Positions 1 to 11,620 of a DNA stretch of 64,000 nucleotides are shown here, in pieces. Location: NCBI GenBank assembly GCA_030562195.1, contig JAUJPP010000007.1, positions 186,001 to 250,000 of the forward strand, in the 5' to 3' direction. Numbering within the stretch: position 1 is the first letter of the stretch; each line of letters opens with the position of its first letter. A program made the translations under genes and the position numbers. The notes beneath the pieces were generated by a model that was given only the letters and a program-made list of their open reading frames with translations, did not search any database and was not told the DNA's origin. This DNA is from Nipponacmea schrenckii (taxonomy: Eukaryota; Mollusca; Gastropoda; Lottiidae).

Positions 1-2574
1 GTATGTTATCTTATCCTTTTTTGTCCTTATCTTTATTTCAACATTTTTGTATTTCAAATCTTTATGATTTCAGTTGTTTTTCCTCTACTATGGAACCCTA
101 GCCATAACTTGTTAGTTTATTCTATAGAATCCAAGTATCCAACTATAAGTTAGTTTCTTGCCTAGCCAAGATATCCAAATTTTAGTATCCAAGATGTCAC
201 TTTGTTCTATAGCCAAGATGTCCCAAGCATAGTTTTTCTATAGCCAAAATACCCCGACTCTAACTACTTACTTAGCCCTTGCTTCTTAGTTCTTAAAACC
301 AAGGTGACTTAAGATGTCCACCCTACCCACAGCTAGGACTAAGATGTTCTAAAAGCTACAGTTACTTGGTGAAAAGTCAAGCTAAGTATTCTAAAAGATA
401 TCTTGAATGGCTATTGAAAATTCTTAATTTTGTCAAGTACATTTATCTTATTTCCATATCATTTATCCAAATGAAATTTTTTTTATCCAAAACACGTAGA
501 TATAGTCATGCACCTTTGCTCTCACGATTTGATGTATGTATTATTATGTTTGCTTCACTACTAATTATGTCTTTATTTTTCTGTTAGGTGGCATGGCAAT
601 GACTCTTACTTTCTATATAATGAAACAGGGTTAAATTCTTGTGGTTACATTTGTTTATTTGAGGTTCTATGGCTTTAGTTTTGTTGAAAAGAAGTTCAAA
701 ACGGAAATTTTTAATCTTTACTTGGTTTATTTTCTTTATAGCATGTGGTGGTGGACAAGTACTAATAATAGCCCAAACAAAGCCTCTTTTATTCTCAAAT
801 GCCTTCCCTTCGGTTGTATTTCTGGTTTCCTTGGACGAAGAAAGTAACCACATATCCATAGCGATGGCATTATTTTGGTAATAGGGAGATTGATATTCCT
901 TAGTCAAATTCTTCTTTGCATCCTTCTGAAGACCATGATTGAAATTTGAACATTGGATGGTACCTAAATCAATGTGTATAATTGGTTTTGTCTATAGTAT
1001 TCCAGTAAGTGTTTTTGTATGATCTTTATTTCGTCCCTATTTCATGAGAAGTCACATCGTGGATTCTAAGAGACTCGCAGAGTTGCACAAGTTGTCGTTG
1101 TTGACATGACATGCTTTCCCTTAATAACTTGACCCTTTTTGCATATCTTCACAACATCCCATCGTCATTAATCTTTTTTATTTCAGATTAGACATCCGTT
1201 ACTTTTTCTGTATTATTTACGTTTTTATATTATTATTTCAATATAAATTGATAGAATATACAGCTTGACACATTATCATAAATATTCAGTCTTAAACAAT
1301 TAAATGCCGAGGCTGAGACTCTATAATCTCCAGCTACGAAGAATCGCATTTGAGCGTCAAAATTGCAGGAAAGTCACGAAATCATTACTTCAAGGGGTGG
1401 ATGCTAACTTATATATAACAAATTATATCAGCATTTGTAGCAACTGTCTTATAATAACTTCCCCTCTCAAACAAACCTAACTTACCTCAGCAGTAACGTA
1501 TTTATGGGCGATTTGAAAGAATATAAAGATATTCGTACAAAAACAAATGTTTCGTTCTTTCGCTGTGTTTTGTGTTTTGGCTAACATTTGTATGGTAGCC
1601 TCAATGGACGACAGGCATTTAGTGACGGATCGATAGGTGGTGTAGACCTTCCGGTAATAGATACAGTCATATTACAGACCTCTGTAATAATATTCATTAT
1701 TTTACCGTATCAAAAGGTTTGAATTAGTCTCATTCTTTTTATAGACAAATCTGTTTCATAGGTTAGGTTTCTTTGCTGCGAACAGAAACAAGATTTTTTG
1801 TTGTCTGAATCCAGGAAGTAGGAAGTAGAATTTTAGCGAGATCCACCAATATAAAAACTAAAATAATTATATAGCCAATAATCCTGGTTTTTAACATTTT
1901 TTTTATCAATTTATCATATATTTAACCAATGAAAAACATCAAAAAGATATTTCGTTCTATCACAAAGCTCTATTTGAGATAACCTATCACTGGACTAGAC
2001 GTCTATCAGTAAAATATATTCTACACATAGAATGATAAAATACCTGTTACAGCTCTATGAATATTTTTATAGCATAGGCTAGGCCTAACTGAAATTGTAT
2101 TTGAGAAATGTGTGAGATTAAGTTTTTAATTTCTTTGACCAAGTACATTTTAGAATTAATATTTTAATTAATTTTATCGCTTGAAATTTTTTGTGAAGTT
2201 ATAAGATACAAAGTTACTTTCGGTATTTTACAAGGTATTATATCTGACGGTAAATATAGTACGCTACCGGTATTAGGTAATTGGTTCTTTTGGTTTATTT
2301 ACAATCGAGCTTGGAATAAGAGGTTTGATCGCAAGATATGAGCTTTCATTAGGCTTCTAACATGTGAAAATTTACCAAATATGACATGTACACAGTTTCA
2401 AGCAGTCGCCCAGGTTATCTTCTGCATTTTCAGTCTTTGTAATATTAACAAATAGCTTCCAGCATCAAATTGTTAAAAATGTTAAGAAATTTTGAATGTA
2501 ATAATATGTAGTCTAATAGTATATTATGTTATTTACAGGTTGACATGTAAGTCTAAAGAGGTTGAATTTAGGTC
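1..2574. other. intergenic spacer upstream of DUSP22-like gene
   Basis: No convincing conserved exon is visible. Around 160-350 there is a degenerate short repeat built on the phrase CCAAGATGTCC. A 29-codon open frame with a signal-peptide-like start lies at 1547-1636 and is discussed as a finding. A splice acceptor (TTTACAG, ending 2538) precedes the DUSP start codon, so 2539-2574 is probably 5' UTR of a spliced leader exon whose upstream part I cannot place. Confidence 0.5.
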
Positions 2575-4722
2575 ATGGGGAATGGAATGAATAAGGTAAA
2601 TTTACACCCTTTTTCCAAAGCATTCATGTGTTAGAGATTTTTACTCAACATTAAAAACCAGTATTTCTACTCATAATTTGATTTGATCAGGAGAAAAGAA
2701 GATTTATAAAATTACTCTGCGTACAATTCAGGAGGTGATTTGTTGTGGCCACCAACATTTGCTCAATATTTTCAACTTTCAAACTAATATGTTTGTTCCC
2801 TTGTAAATACTGTACATTGAGAAAAGATCTGCTCATTATTGTTCTATTTATTTACTTATGTGTGTTTTTTGTTATAGATTATTAAGGGGGTGTACATAGG
2901 AAATTTTCGTGATTCTAAAGATGAGAAGCAACTAACAGAAAACAACATAACTCATATATTATCTATACATGACAATGCTACACCTATATTGCCTGTGAGT
3001 ACTGCAGAACTATAAACATATGAATATAAAGCATAATTCTATTTAGATTAAGCTTCATAAGCCAATTAAAATTCTCAATATACTGAAGTCAAAGGCGAAT
3101 TGTGCTCTTTTACGATGTTTTACATTTAGATCCCTTTAAGCATTATAAATGTTGGCAATGAATTTTATTCTGGCTCATGATAATGTGGCTATTTTTAAAA
3201 TGATATTTAAAATTTTTTTTTTTTTCTTGATAATTTTAACACCCATTTATTTTTTTCAGAATAAAGAATACTTGTGCCTTATTGCAAGTGATTGTCCTGC
3301 TCAAGATCTCACACAATTTTTTAGCCAATCAAATGATTTTATACATAAAGCACGATTAAGTGGAGGGAATGTAGTTGTTCATTGGTAGGTAATGTTATAA
3401 AGTAATAGCTATATATTTAATCTCCTTTATGAATAAAAAGAAACACTGAAGCACTTATCCAACAAAAACCAATGGATTTACCTTTAGCTAGTTAAAAAGT
3501 AATACAAATTAGGCACTCTTTTTTGTCGAAATTTTCCATCACCATTACTTGTGATAATAGGTATAAGATATAGACCGATACGAGGTTAATATTCGAAATA
3601 ATGTCGAGGGCTTAACCGAAAGATTTGAGGTCTATATCTAAGTTACAATCCAAGGTAAACTATGTTTCTTATTTACTATTAGCCCCTTTTTCCGATAGAT
3701 TCGTCCACAGGTTAATACATGCAATAATTGTCGTCGACATCAAGGTGAAATAATACCGTGGATTGTAAACTCAAATAAGATATAGAGAACTTGATTATTC
3801 AATTCATTTTCTTCCAGTTTAGCTGGTGTTTCTAGAAGTGTAACGTTAGTAGCAGCATATATTATGACAGTAACAGACTTAAAATGGAGAGATACTTTAA
3901 ATTCTATTCGAGGAGCCAGATCTTGTGCAAATCCAAATTTTGGTTTTCAAAGACAATTACAAAAGTTTCAAGAAGAACAGCTAGAAGATGTAAATAAATA
4001 TTTTATTTTAGATATATTTTCAGTTTCATCATTTAGAAATAACTATCATCTTTGATTGTTGTGTTATCTCCCTTTCTTCTTCTGTCAACTTATGCATAAT
4101 AGCTGTTAATATTGTTCAATTTCTTTGAATTTTCAACAGCTTGGTATGAACTTGTCAACTGGATTTTTTTTTTATGTATCAGTCTCTTTTGGAGTTTTGG
4201 CCTGAAACTTTGTTGCAGGCATCAAATTGTTTTGGAAAATATTGTTTAAAAAAGCAAGACACCAGAAACAATAATTGGATACTTTAATCCATTGTTCAGG
4301 TATTTGTTACCAATGAGAAATATAGTCTCAAAACTGGAAAGTTGGGACTTGTGAGATGATACTTTTTATTGTTCAAAAGATCTTACCATTAAATCAAACT
4401 TCCTATTTTTATTTCCACACCAACAATATTGTGTCCATTGATTGAGAGCTAAGTGACTTTAACAGGAGAGGATAAATGAACAATTACTGAATAATTGCAG
4501 GAAAAGAAGAGATTTGTAAGTGTCTATGGTAAAAATACATTTGATGATGTAGATGATTGTAAGAAGAATTTACAAGCTTATCAGAACTTTGTTTTGGGTA
4601 ACCCTTCTGCTGCTGATGAAGGTCTGTATCCTCTACCTCATAATGCCTACTCAGAACGCAACAAAGCTAGTAATGGTGCTGAAAAAAATGAATCTACAGT
4701 TGAGAGTAAAAAAGCAGACTGA
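2575..4722 (+). CDS. DUSP22: DUSP22-like dual-specificity phosphatase (5 coding exons)
   Basis: Coding exons are 2575-2595, 2878-2994, 3260-3384, 3818-3989 and 4501-4722; all introns are GT-AG and phases agree, giving about 218 residues. The protein opens MGNGMNK, the N-myristoylation signal typical of DUSP22/DUSP15. The general-acid Asp falls at about residue 57 (IASD) and the phosphatase signature HCLAGVSRS at 87-95, with nucleophile Cys88 and Arg94; the Cys is split across intron 3. The IMTVTDLKW and ARSCANPNFGFQRQL segments match DUSP22 better than DUSP15. Family members are atypical, membrane-anchored dual-specificity phosphatases acting in JNK and related kinase signalling; the substrate here is inferred only from family. 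The C-terminal tail (last exon, 73 codons) is charged and diverged, so start, catalytic core and stop are secure but tail function is unknown. Confidence 0.95.
3555..3790. repeat. possible small foldback element in DUSP22 intron 3
   Basis: Short inverted motifs are arranged symmetrically: AAGATATAGACC near 3563 pairs with GGTCTATATCT near 3629, and TTACAATCCA near 3641 pairs loosely with TGGATTGTAAA near 3761. The segment is more GC-rich than the flanking intron. It looks like a decayed MITE-type insertion, but no target duplication was identified. Confidence 0.35.
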
Positions 4723-7700
4723 TTTTCATAACCTTATCTCTTACAAAAATTTTAATCTATGGCTGCTAATTAATGATTTTGAAGACTGGACATTTTGTAA
4801 GTAATGTCTTCATATATAGCACAATAGTTAAAAGGTCAACAAAATGGTTAAATAGAGCAACTGAATTTGAATGTTTTCAGAGCAAAAAAATCTAATTGGG
4901 TTTTCTATTGGTAAATGGATACAACTGATACAACATAAGAGCAAATGATTGTTTTTTTCAAACTTTTTGGGGTAGCTAAAATGAGCCGACAATAGGTTCA
5001 TTTAAAAAAATTAAAGACCCTATTACTTGATTAACTGTACTATGATATTGGAGTTCTGAGAAACTTAAGACTAGATGTATGTGATATTTTCCATAACCAA
5101 TTTTATTTATTTTTCCACAATCATGAATGCATGGTTCTTTACTACTTCAGTCACTCTGTCTATATGTTTTCAGAATGAATTGTTCTATAACTAGATTTAA
5201 ACCTAGTTTTGTAACAGCTAGGCTCCTCCAATTCGTGCAACGAATAGCTGGATATTTTGTTATAAGAATTCGTATTCCAGTTTAACAATTAAGAACCCCT
5301 AAAGGCAGCCAGGTAGAAATAAGAAATATTGTTAAACTAGATTCAAAACGATTTTTAGTAATGTTTTTCTTGCAAGTAGCAAAAATTTGTTTTTTATTTG
5401 AAGATATTTTTAAAAACTTTTAGGACCATAGACATGATAATCTATGTTCTGTTGTGATTTTTTCATTCATAAGCATATATTTTAGATATTTTTGACTTTT
5501 TGTGATTTCTGAGGAAAGGGTAGCAAAATATTGGTAACAGTTATTTTCCAAATTAATCTTTTCAAATTTATGAAACTTTAAATTCTTTTGCTGACCAGAC
5601 TCTTTTATTCTGTACAATGAAAACAGATTGAAACATGGAAACATGTTATGTTGATTTACCACTTATAATGATAATAATGTGATGTTATATATTTTATCTA
5701 GTCTATGAAAGGGATACTGCGTCTTAGCATGAACATAATTTTAGTTCTCAAGAACGGTCAATATTAGTATATGTTCAAAAGTGAACTTACCTGGTGTCAT
5801 AAAGTTTTTTTCATGTTATTTATGGCAGCAGGTATATTTACTGATGAATAGAGCTCTTACTGGCAAAGTTTAAAATTTTCCAATTTTATGTTCATTCTAA
5901 GATCTATTATCCCTTTAAAGTTCAGGATTGTTATGTAAACTGCTGTAATATTAAATCATATGCCTGATATTGAAAAAGTTAATGTTTGATATATTCCTTT
6001 TTGTGGATTGAAATATTGTTTTATAAATCATTTATAAATGCTTTTTTGTAAGTTGGCATCCAGCTACTTTTCAATTGTTTGTACATTGTATTTAGTTGGC
6101 AGTAAGCAAACATATTATGCAATTGTGCTTTTTTTATTTCCTAATTTATTGTTTTGTGAAGAAGTTTTAAATAACCCGCCAAGAATCATCTTTGATTGGT
6201 CTTGGTAATGATGGAATAAATTGTAAAATCATTCTGTACAGGTAACTTATTTCTTTGATTATAATTTTCAACTTCCCAAGATGAAGTCACCAACACTTTA
6301 AAGTACTTTTTCAAAGTCCCTTTACAAACTTATTTCCGTGAGTTAAACTGTGACAATTTCTAATAGTTTCCTCTTATGACAAATGCAGAGAGCAATTTTA
6401 TGTGGGATTAGCCATAAAAGATTAGATAAAAAGAAGAATTGTACTCTATATCTAACTCACGATAAGCGAGTACTATTGAAGCTATCATGAGTTATAACAA
6501 ATACTATAATGCAGTAATGTAAAGCATGTATCATCAAATAACAATCTTCAAATGTTAGTCAGACAGCTTAAAATATCTTATGCAATCTTATCTGAACCGT
6601 ATTTACTGCCTACTACTGAATTTACAAATTCACCCTTATAATCCACACAAAAGAAAACACTAGTCTCCTATTGACAAATCTTCAACCAACTCTGGAACCA
6701 CTGGACTCCTGACGAAAAACTTGTTCAGACCATCACGTTGTACCAACTTAAAAATATCTTTCATTTATTTGAATAATTATCTGTTCCGAATTCACACGAA
6801 AGATAAAACGTATAATTATTTTCGTCATTCATATCCGTTAAAATTTTGTTTAGAACAAATAAATCTTGGTATTTTGTTATATTTATCTTGATAGGGTGTA
6901 TTTGACTGATACCTTGATTGACAATAAACGGTTTTTGATGTATTGCCTTGAAATATCTTCAACATAGAGAGAAAATCCATTTTACAACTGTATTACCAAT
7001 AAATTGAATAAAAACCATAATTGTAATACCCAGCATAATCATCAGACCCTAAATGTAATAACATTTAACCTTAACCATAAATTTAATACCCCATCAACCA
7101 TAAATGCAATAATCAATTACAAGGCTGTTTAAAATAGAGTAATTAAGTCAGGATTGATAAACTGCAAGGTCACAAATTTTCATTGTACAAAAAGAACTAT
7201 TATGTACGGAATTTTTGTAGAGGACCTTACCTTGAAATTTAGCACTACTTTTTTAACCCGTTTAGACACGAGTCTTCCATAGATTGGCATGCTTAGCTGC
7301 ATACGAAACTTCGCATCTTGCCTAGCTCCGTATAGGTAGAATATCTATGTTGATCAGGATGGATTAGCTGGTGACAGTACGAAAAGAGCGCATTCAGCTT
7401 AAGAAAGTCTGCGAATATTTGGGGCTGAAATCTGACCAACTCAAAACCATAGCAAATACACTAAACACAAAGATCGATGTTAATTTGAGTTATGATCTCC
7501 CAAAGTTTAATTCATAACAAAATATACAGATTAGGTTAATTGGCTTGATAGCATATTATTTAAACGTTAAGATAACGTATGGGTTTTTTTTTAAATGTCC
7601 AAACATTACTGAAGGAACATTTTTCTTTTCTTCTGTTCAGTTCGACCTTTTGATATTCAATATAACTCTTAGAGACACCAGCCGTTTCATTTGCTCTTTC

Positions 7701-9060
7701 CTTTCTTCATAGCAGAGTTACCAAAATGTTAATGGGTTATTTTTGCTTTAATGTTTTTAGTTGTGCCCAATGATTGTTCCTACAGTTTCACCTATATGGA
7801 GGTGCAAAGTTGGAACATGTCCAGGGCAGATTGCTGTATAGACTTTGCAGAGTGTCGCATAGCAGTGGATCGAATGTGCCTTTTCGTTACACAGCTTACA
7901 TAAATACTTATAATAATGTCTTTCCGATGAAAAATCTTGGGAGTTGGAAGTCAAACGCGAGTTCAGTCTCAGTATTGGAAGAAATGTGTACGAAGTACTC
8001 GCCCAATTGTGTCCGGAAAAAATTCTATGTTCCATATATCAAACTATACTGGAATTAAAAAAATGATAAACGCAACAAAATAAAATATATTTCCTCTAAA
8101 AAGTTGTTATTTATCTTCGCACATAAACCAGCATTACTTGACAGTGAACGGATATCTCAGAAATTTTAGCAACATCCTGTTATAATGGCGTAGAAGAAAG
8201 ACATGGCGCCAGATGAATAATCTTTGCTATCTTGAACTCATAGTCGTCACGTGATACAAAGCAGTTCATAATTTAAGTTTACCTGGCAAGCTACTTTGAG
8301 TTAATTATTTGCAAAATCATGTTATTTCAATCACATTCACATGTTGCCAGAAAAGGGTATTTATTATTATCGATGTAAATATCTTGTGTTACAGTTGGAA
8401 GAAATTGTATTTTGCGACGAATAGGTTACAATAATCTTATGTCTATATATAGTCATTATTGAATCCAATTAAATTGTTCATTCACTGAACGCGTTGAATC
8501 ATAGAAGGAATATTTCTTAGTATTGTATACCTGAATGGTATTTAAAATGTAATGAATATTGCTGTAGTTGTATGACGGTAACACACAGTGATTTACGGGT
8601 CAGCTTTATTACCGTGCGTATCGATAATGCAGTTTTATATCGATAAAGGGTGTCTCTTAAATATGGCGTCCGCTTAAATAACTTCCTGGTTGTTGAACAA
8701 CCTATTTATACCGAGTAGCCCACCATTGTGAAACTAGGCCATCTTATCGACCTTGTTCTAATATTAGATTTAATTCAGCCTTTCTAAGAATACCGTTGTT
8801 TCGGGGAAAACGAAACTAAATAACGTTCACAAGAAATTACATGTACATACACTAACACATAGTATATTTAAGGCGTCTGCAGAATAAGGAGACTTTGGTG
8901 AGTCAGAAACGACAGGAAACTTTTATCTGAACAAAATTGGCAGGTAATTTTGATTTGTCATTTCATTAATTATCATTATAAAATTTCTTTTGATAATTCT
9001 TCTAATGTGACATTTTTTAATACCTTTATATTTTTATGACACGATTGTTAAAAGAAATCT
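4723..9060. other. DUSP22 3' flank and long intergenic spacer
   Basis: AT-rich sequence with no supported gene. AATAAA at 6215-6220 could serve DUSP22 polyadenylation but is not unique. A dispersed repeat related to one inside FAM92 copy 1 lies at about 5740-5890. Near 6990-7140 there is a loose repeat of ACCATAAATGTAATACCCC-like phrases. A short Cys-containing open frame lies at 7751-7903. At about 8280-8296 the string ACCTGGCAAGCTA resembles an end of the 2.2-kb repeat family described below. Confidence 0.5.
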
Positions 9061-9739
9061 AACGAAATGTAGCAATCTCAATAAATATGGAATCATTGAA
9101 TAAAGCTAATAAGATTCTAGGTATCATCAGAAGATCATTCACCTACCTTGCTAAAACATGCTTCAGCACTATATACAAATCACAAGTGAGGACGCACCTG
9201 GAATACGCCAACGCAGTGATCTACCCCCAATACGAGAAAGAATCTAAGATGCTTGAAAATGTTCAGAGAAGAGCAACGAAGACTATCCCCGAACTGTGTA
9301 ACCTCAGTTTCGTGGATAGGCTGAAGAAACTTGAACTACCATCAATTTTGTATAGAAGACAACAAGGGGATATGATCGAAGCATATAAATACACACATGG
9401 CTTGTACGATGTGAATCCATTTCCAGTTCATCTTGACAACTCATCAGTGACAACTCGTGGACACAATCTCAAACTGGCCAAAGTACGAATGAACAAATCA
9501 ATTAGGCAGAAATTCTTCTCAAACCGGGTAGTGAATAACTGGAACAGTCTACCATTAAACATCGTGGAAGCACCATCACTCAATCTTTCAAATGCTCGAC
9601 AAGCGTTGGTCGTCTAAGTGCTACGAAATCCCAAATTTATGAACACTTCACTTCCACGCGCTAAGTTAGAATTATAGACTGTTAAGAAACCAGAGTTATG
9701 AACGGTTACAGGTTTCCAACCTACAAAAACCGAATAGGT

Positions 9740-9791
<52 letters not shown>

Positions 9792-9792
9792 A
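9060..9792 (+). mobile_element. 5'-truncated CR1/jockey-like LINE with TATC tail
   Basis: The block carries the 3' part of a non-LTR retrotransposon reverse-transcriptase ORF, a short 3' UTR, and then a pure CTAT/TATC microsatellite (about 9738-9790). A microsatellite tail in place of poly(A) is common for CR1-like elements. Only the last ~176 codons of the RT frame remain, so the copy is dead by 5' truncation, although the remaining frame has no stop codons, which suggests a fairly recent insertion. I could not define the target-site duplication. Confidence 0.8.
9087..9617 (+). pseudogene. LINE reverse transcriptase C-terminal fragment
   Basis: The 176-codon open frame contains hallmark C-terminal phrases of CR1/jockey-type retrotransposon proteins: NKANKILGIIRRSF, VRTHLEYANAVIYP, VQRRATKTIPEL, RRQQGDMIEAYK and FFSNRVVNNWNSLP. 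These lie downstream of the RT catalytic palm; the endonuclease and YxDD palm motifs are absent. The ATG at 9087 is therefore an internal codon rather than a real start. It should be treated as a retroelement remnant and not as a host gene. Confidence 0.85.
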
Positions 9793-11608
9793 CTATTAAT
9801 TACATTACATTTAAGAGAACGAATTGCCTTTCGTCTGACCAATCTCACCTTAGTCTCTTTTAAGCAAAGATTCCTGGTTTAAGGTATTTTTTAAACGAAT
9901 AATTTTAGAGCATTTCTAGCACTCCTGAAGACAATTCACATACATGTACATGTATATTCATGACCCTAGAAAATGGTATTTAGGTATAGACTATTGTTTC
10001 ACTACGCGCTTCTTGCATAATTTTCTAAAACTATAGCCTTCAGTCAAGTGAGACAAAGCAATCGACTTTCTGTTTAATTATTCCATGAAAAGTCAAACAT
10101 AAATACGAAAAAGAAAAGGTGAAAAAAATGCAGAATGCAGAGGCCAGAATTTACAGGCTTTTTAACAATTTCTGAACACAAACATGACTTCAGACACAAA
10201 TGGAGTTTAGCCTCAAGTTCAACCATTATAATTTCAAATTGAAAGCCAGCAGAAAAAGATTGAAACGATTTCCTAATTATACGTAAGGATTTCTAGGATA
10301 TTATTTAGGAATTCTTCACTTATTAGTTTGGTATACTAGTAGCTTCGATGACAACCTTGCATAGGGTCAATATTCGGTAAAAGAATTTCCTCAGATAATG
10401 GAAGCACCCACTCAGCTGGTTGAGCCTCTCTATTTTTCTCTGAGAGACTATTTTCAAACAATAATTAAGTCGTAATATAAAAAATATCCTCAAAATCCTC
10501 TCAAAGAGCTCAAAATAGATTACAAAATCTTAAAATGTATGCAGTTAGTCTGATTTTACTCCAATTACAAATGCAACATAATCTAGTATTAAAACATTAA
10601 AAAAAATATCGTATATTCGAATCATCCCTGTCCAAATTTGCATAACAACTGTCCGAAATTTGATATCAAAGCGAATCATTATTGGATATGCCTAGTCTGA
10701 TTAGAATTTCATGTTCATAATTGTTTCATTTACTGTAACCCTATGGAGTACTGGTTATAACATTGTCAAGTCTCCAAAGCTATAGTAATACCCAGGAGAG
10801 TTTCAAGCGGTTGTTTCTCAATTCATGTAAATAATTTATTCCCATATGTTTACATACCTCCATTCTTGAGTTTAAAGCGATAGTTATTGGAAAAAGAGAA
10901 CATTAAAATTGCCATATTCAAATGATTTTTTTGACTTGTTTTAACCCAGATGGTTCATTCCCATATATAACAGATATCATAATAGTAACCTCCACCCTCG
11001 CCACCTACCCTTCCCATATTTTTTAATACTTCCTCCCTTGAAAATAAATCGTGCTTAACTTTTGCAAGATGAGAGTGTTGTAATCTATCAGACTATTATA
11101 AATTCATCCCCGGCGACATGCATATTTACACAGTGTTTATCGATATTTTATTATATCCGTATGAAACCACTGACTATGCATAGTATGAGTTTACGGGGTT
11201 TCTGTGACAATGTTGCCCACACAATAGTATTTAAATTCTGAATCATCTTAGCTTTTCATTGGATAAGTAATATTTGGGGACTAAAACCTAATCTGATAAA
11301 TTGACAACTTTCTTCAAATTTTGTATAGTTCATCAGATTTACTTATAGAAAAAAGCTGCAATGTTCAACAAAGAGGCATTCAGTTATCCTTCGTTTGTAA
11401 GTTAAACCAGTACACCGTATCGGTTATGTCATTGTAGTTATACTTGTAACGATTTATTTTGCTACATTTTAAAACAAACAACAAAAAATTCCTTTAGAAA
11501 GACTGTATTACATACATATTGCCAATATATATATGGACTACAGAAACCCTAATTTAGACTCTTTTTTTTAGCCATTTGTGAAAATGCCTATATGCTTTCT
11601 AATTGTAG
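9793..11608. other. intergenic spacer upstream of IRF gene
   Basis: AT-rich with no conserved coding signal seen on either strand. It presumably holds the IRF promoter and any 5' untranslated exon, but I cannot identify a transcription start. Confidence 0.4.
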
Positions 11609-11620
11609 CTCTGTTGTGAT

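Noticed and set aside
584..907. 107-codon minus-strand frame and overlapping plus-strand frames
   Set aside because: Three frames overlap on both strands, none has a recognisable motif or plausible splice context, and composition matches AT-rich noncoding DNA.
7757..8058. Overlapping 92- and 94-codon frames on opposite strands
   Set aside because: Both begin at non-ATG codons and lack motifs; only the shorter ATG frame at 7751 was kept, as a weak finding.
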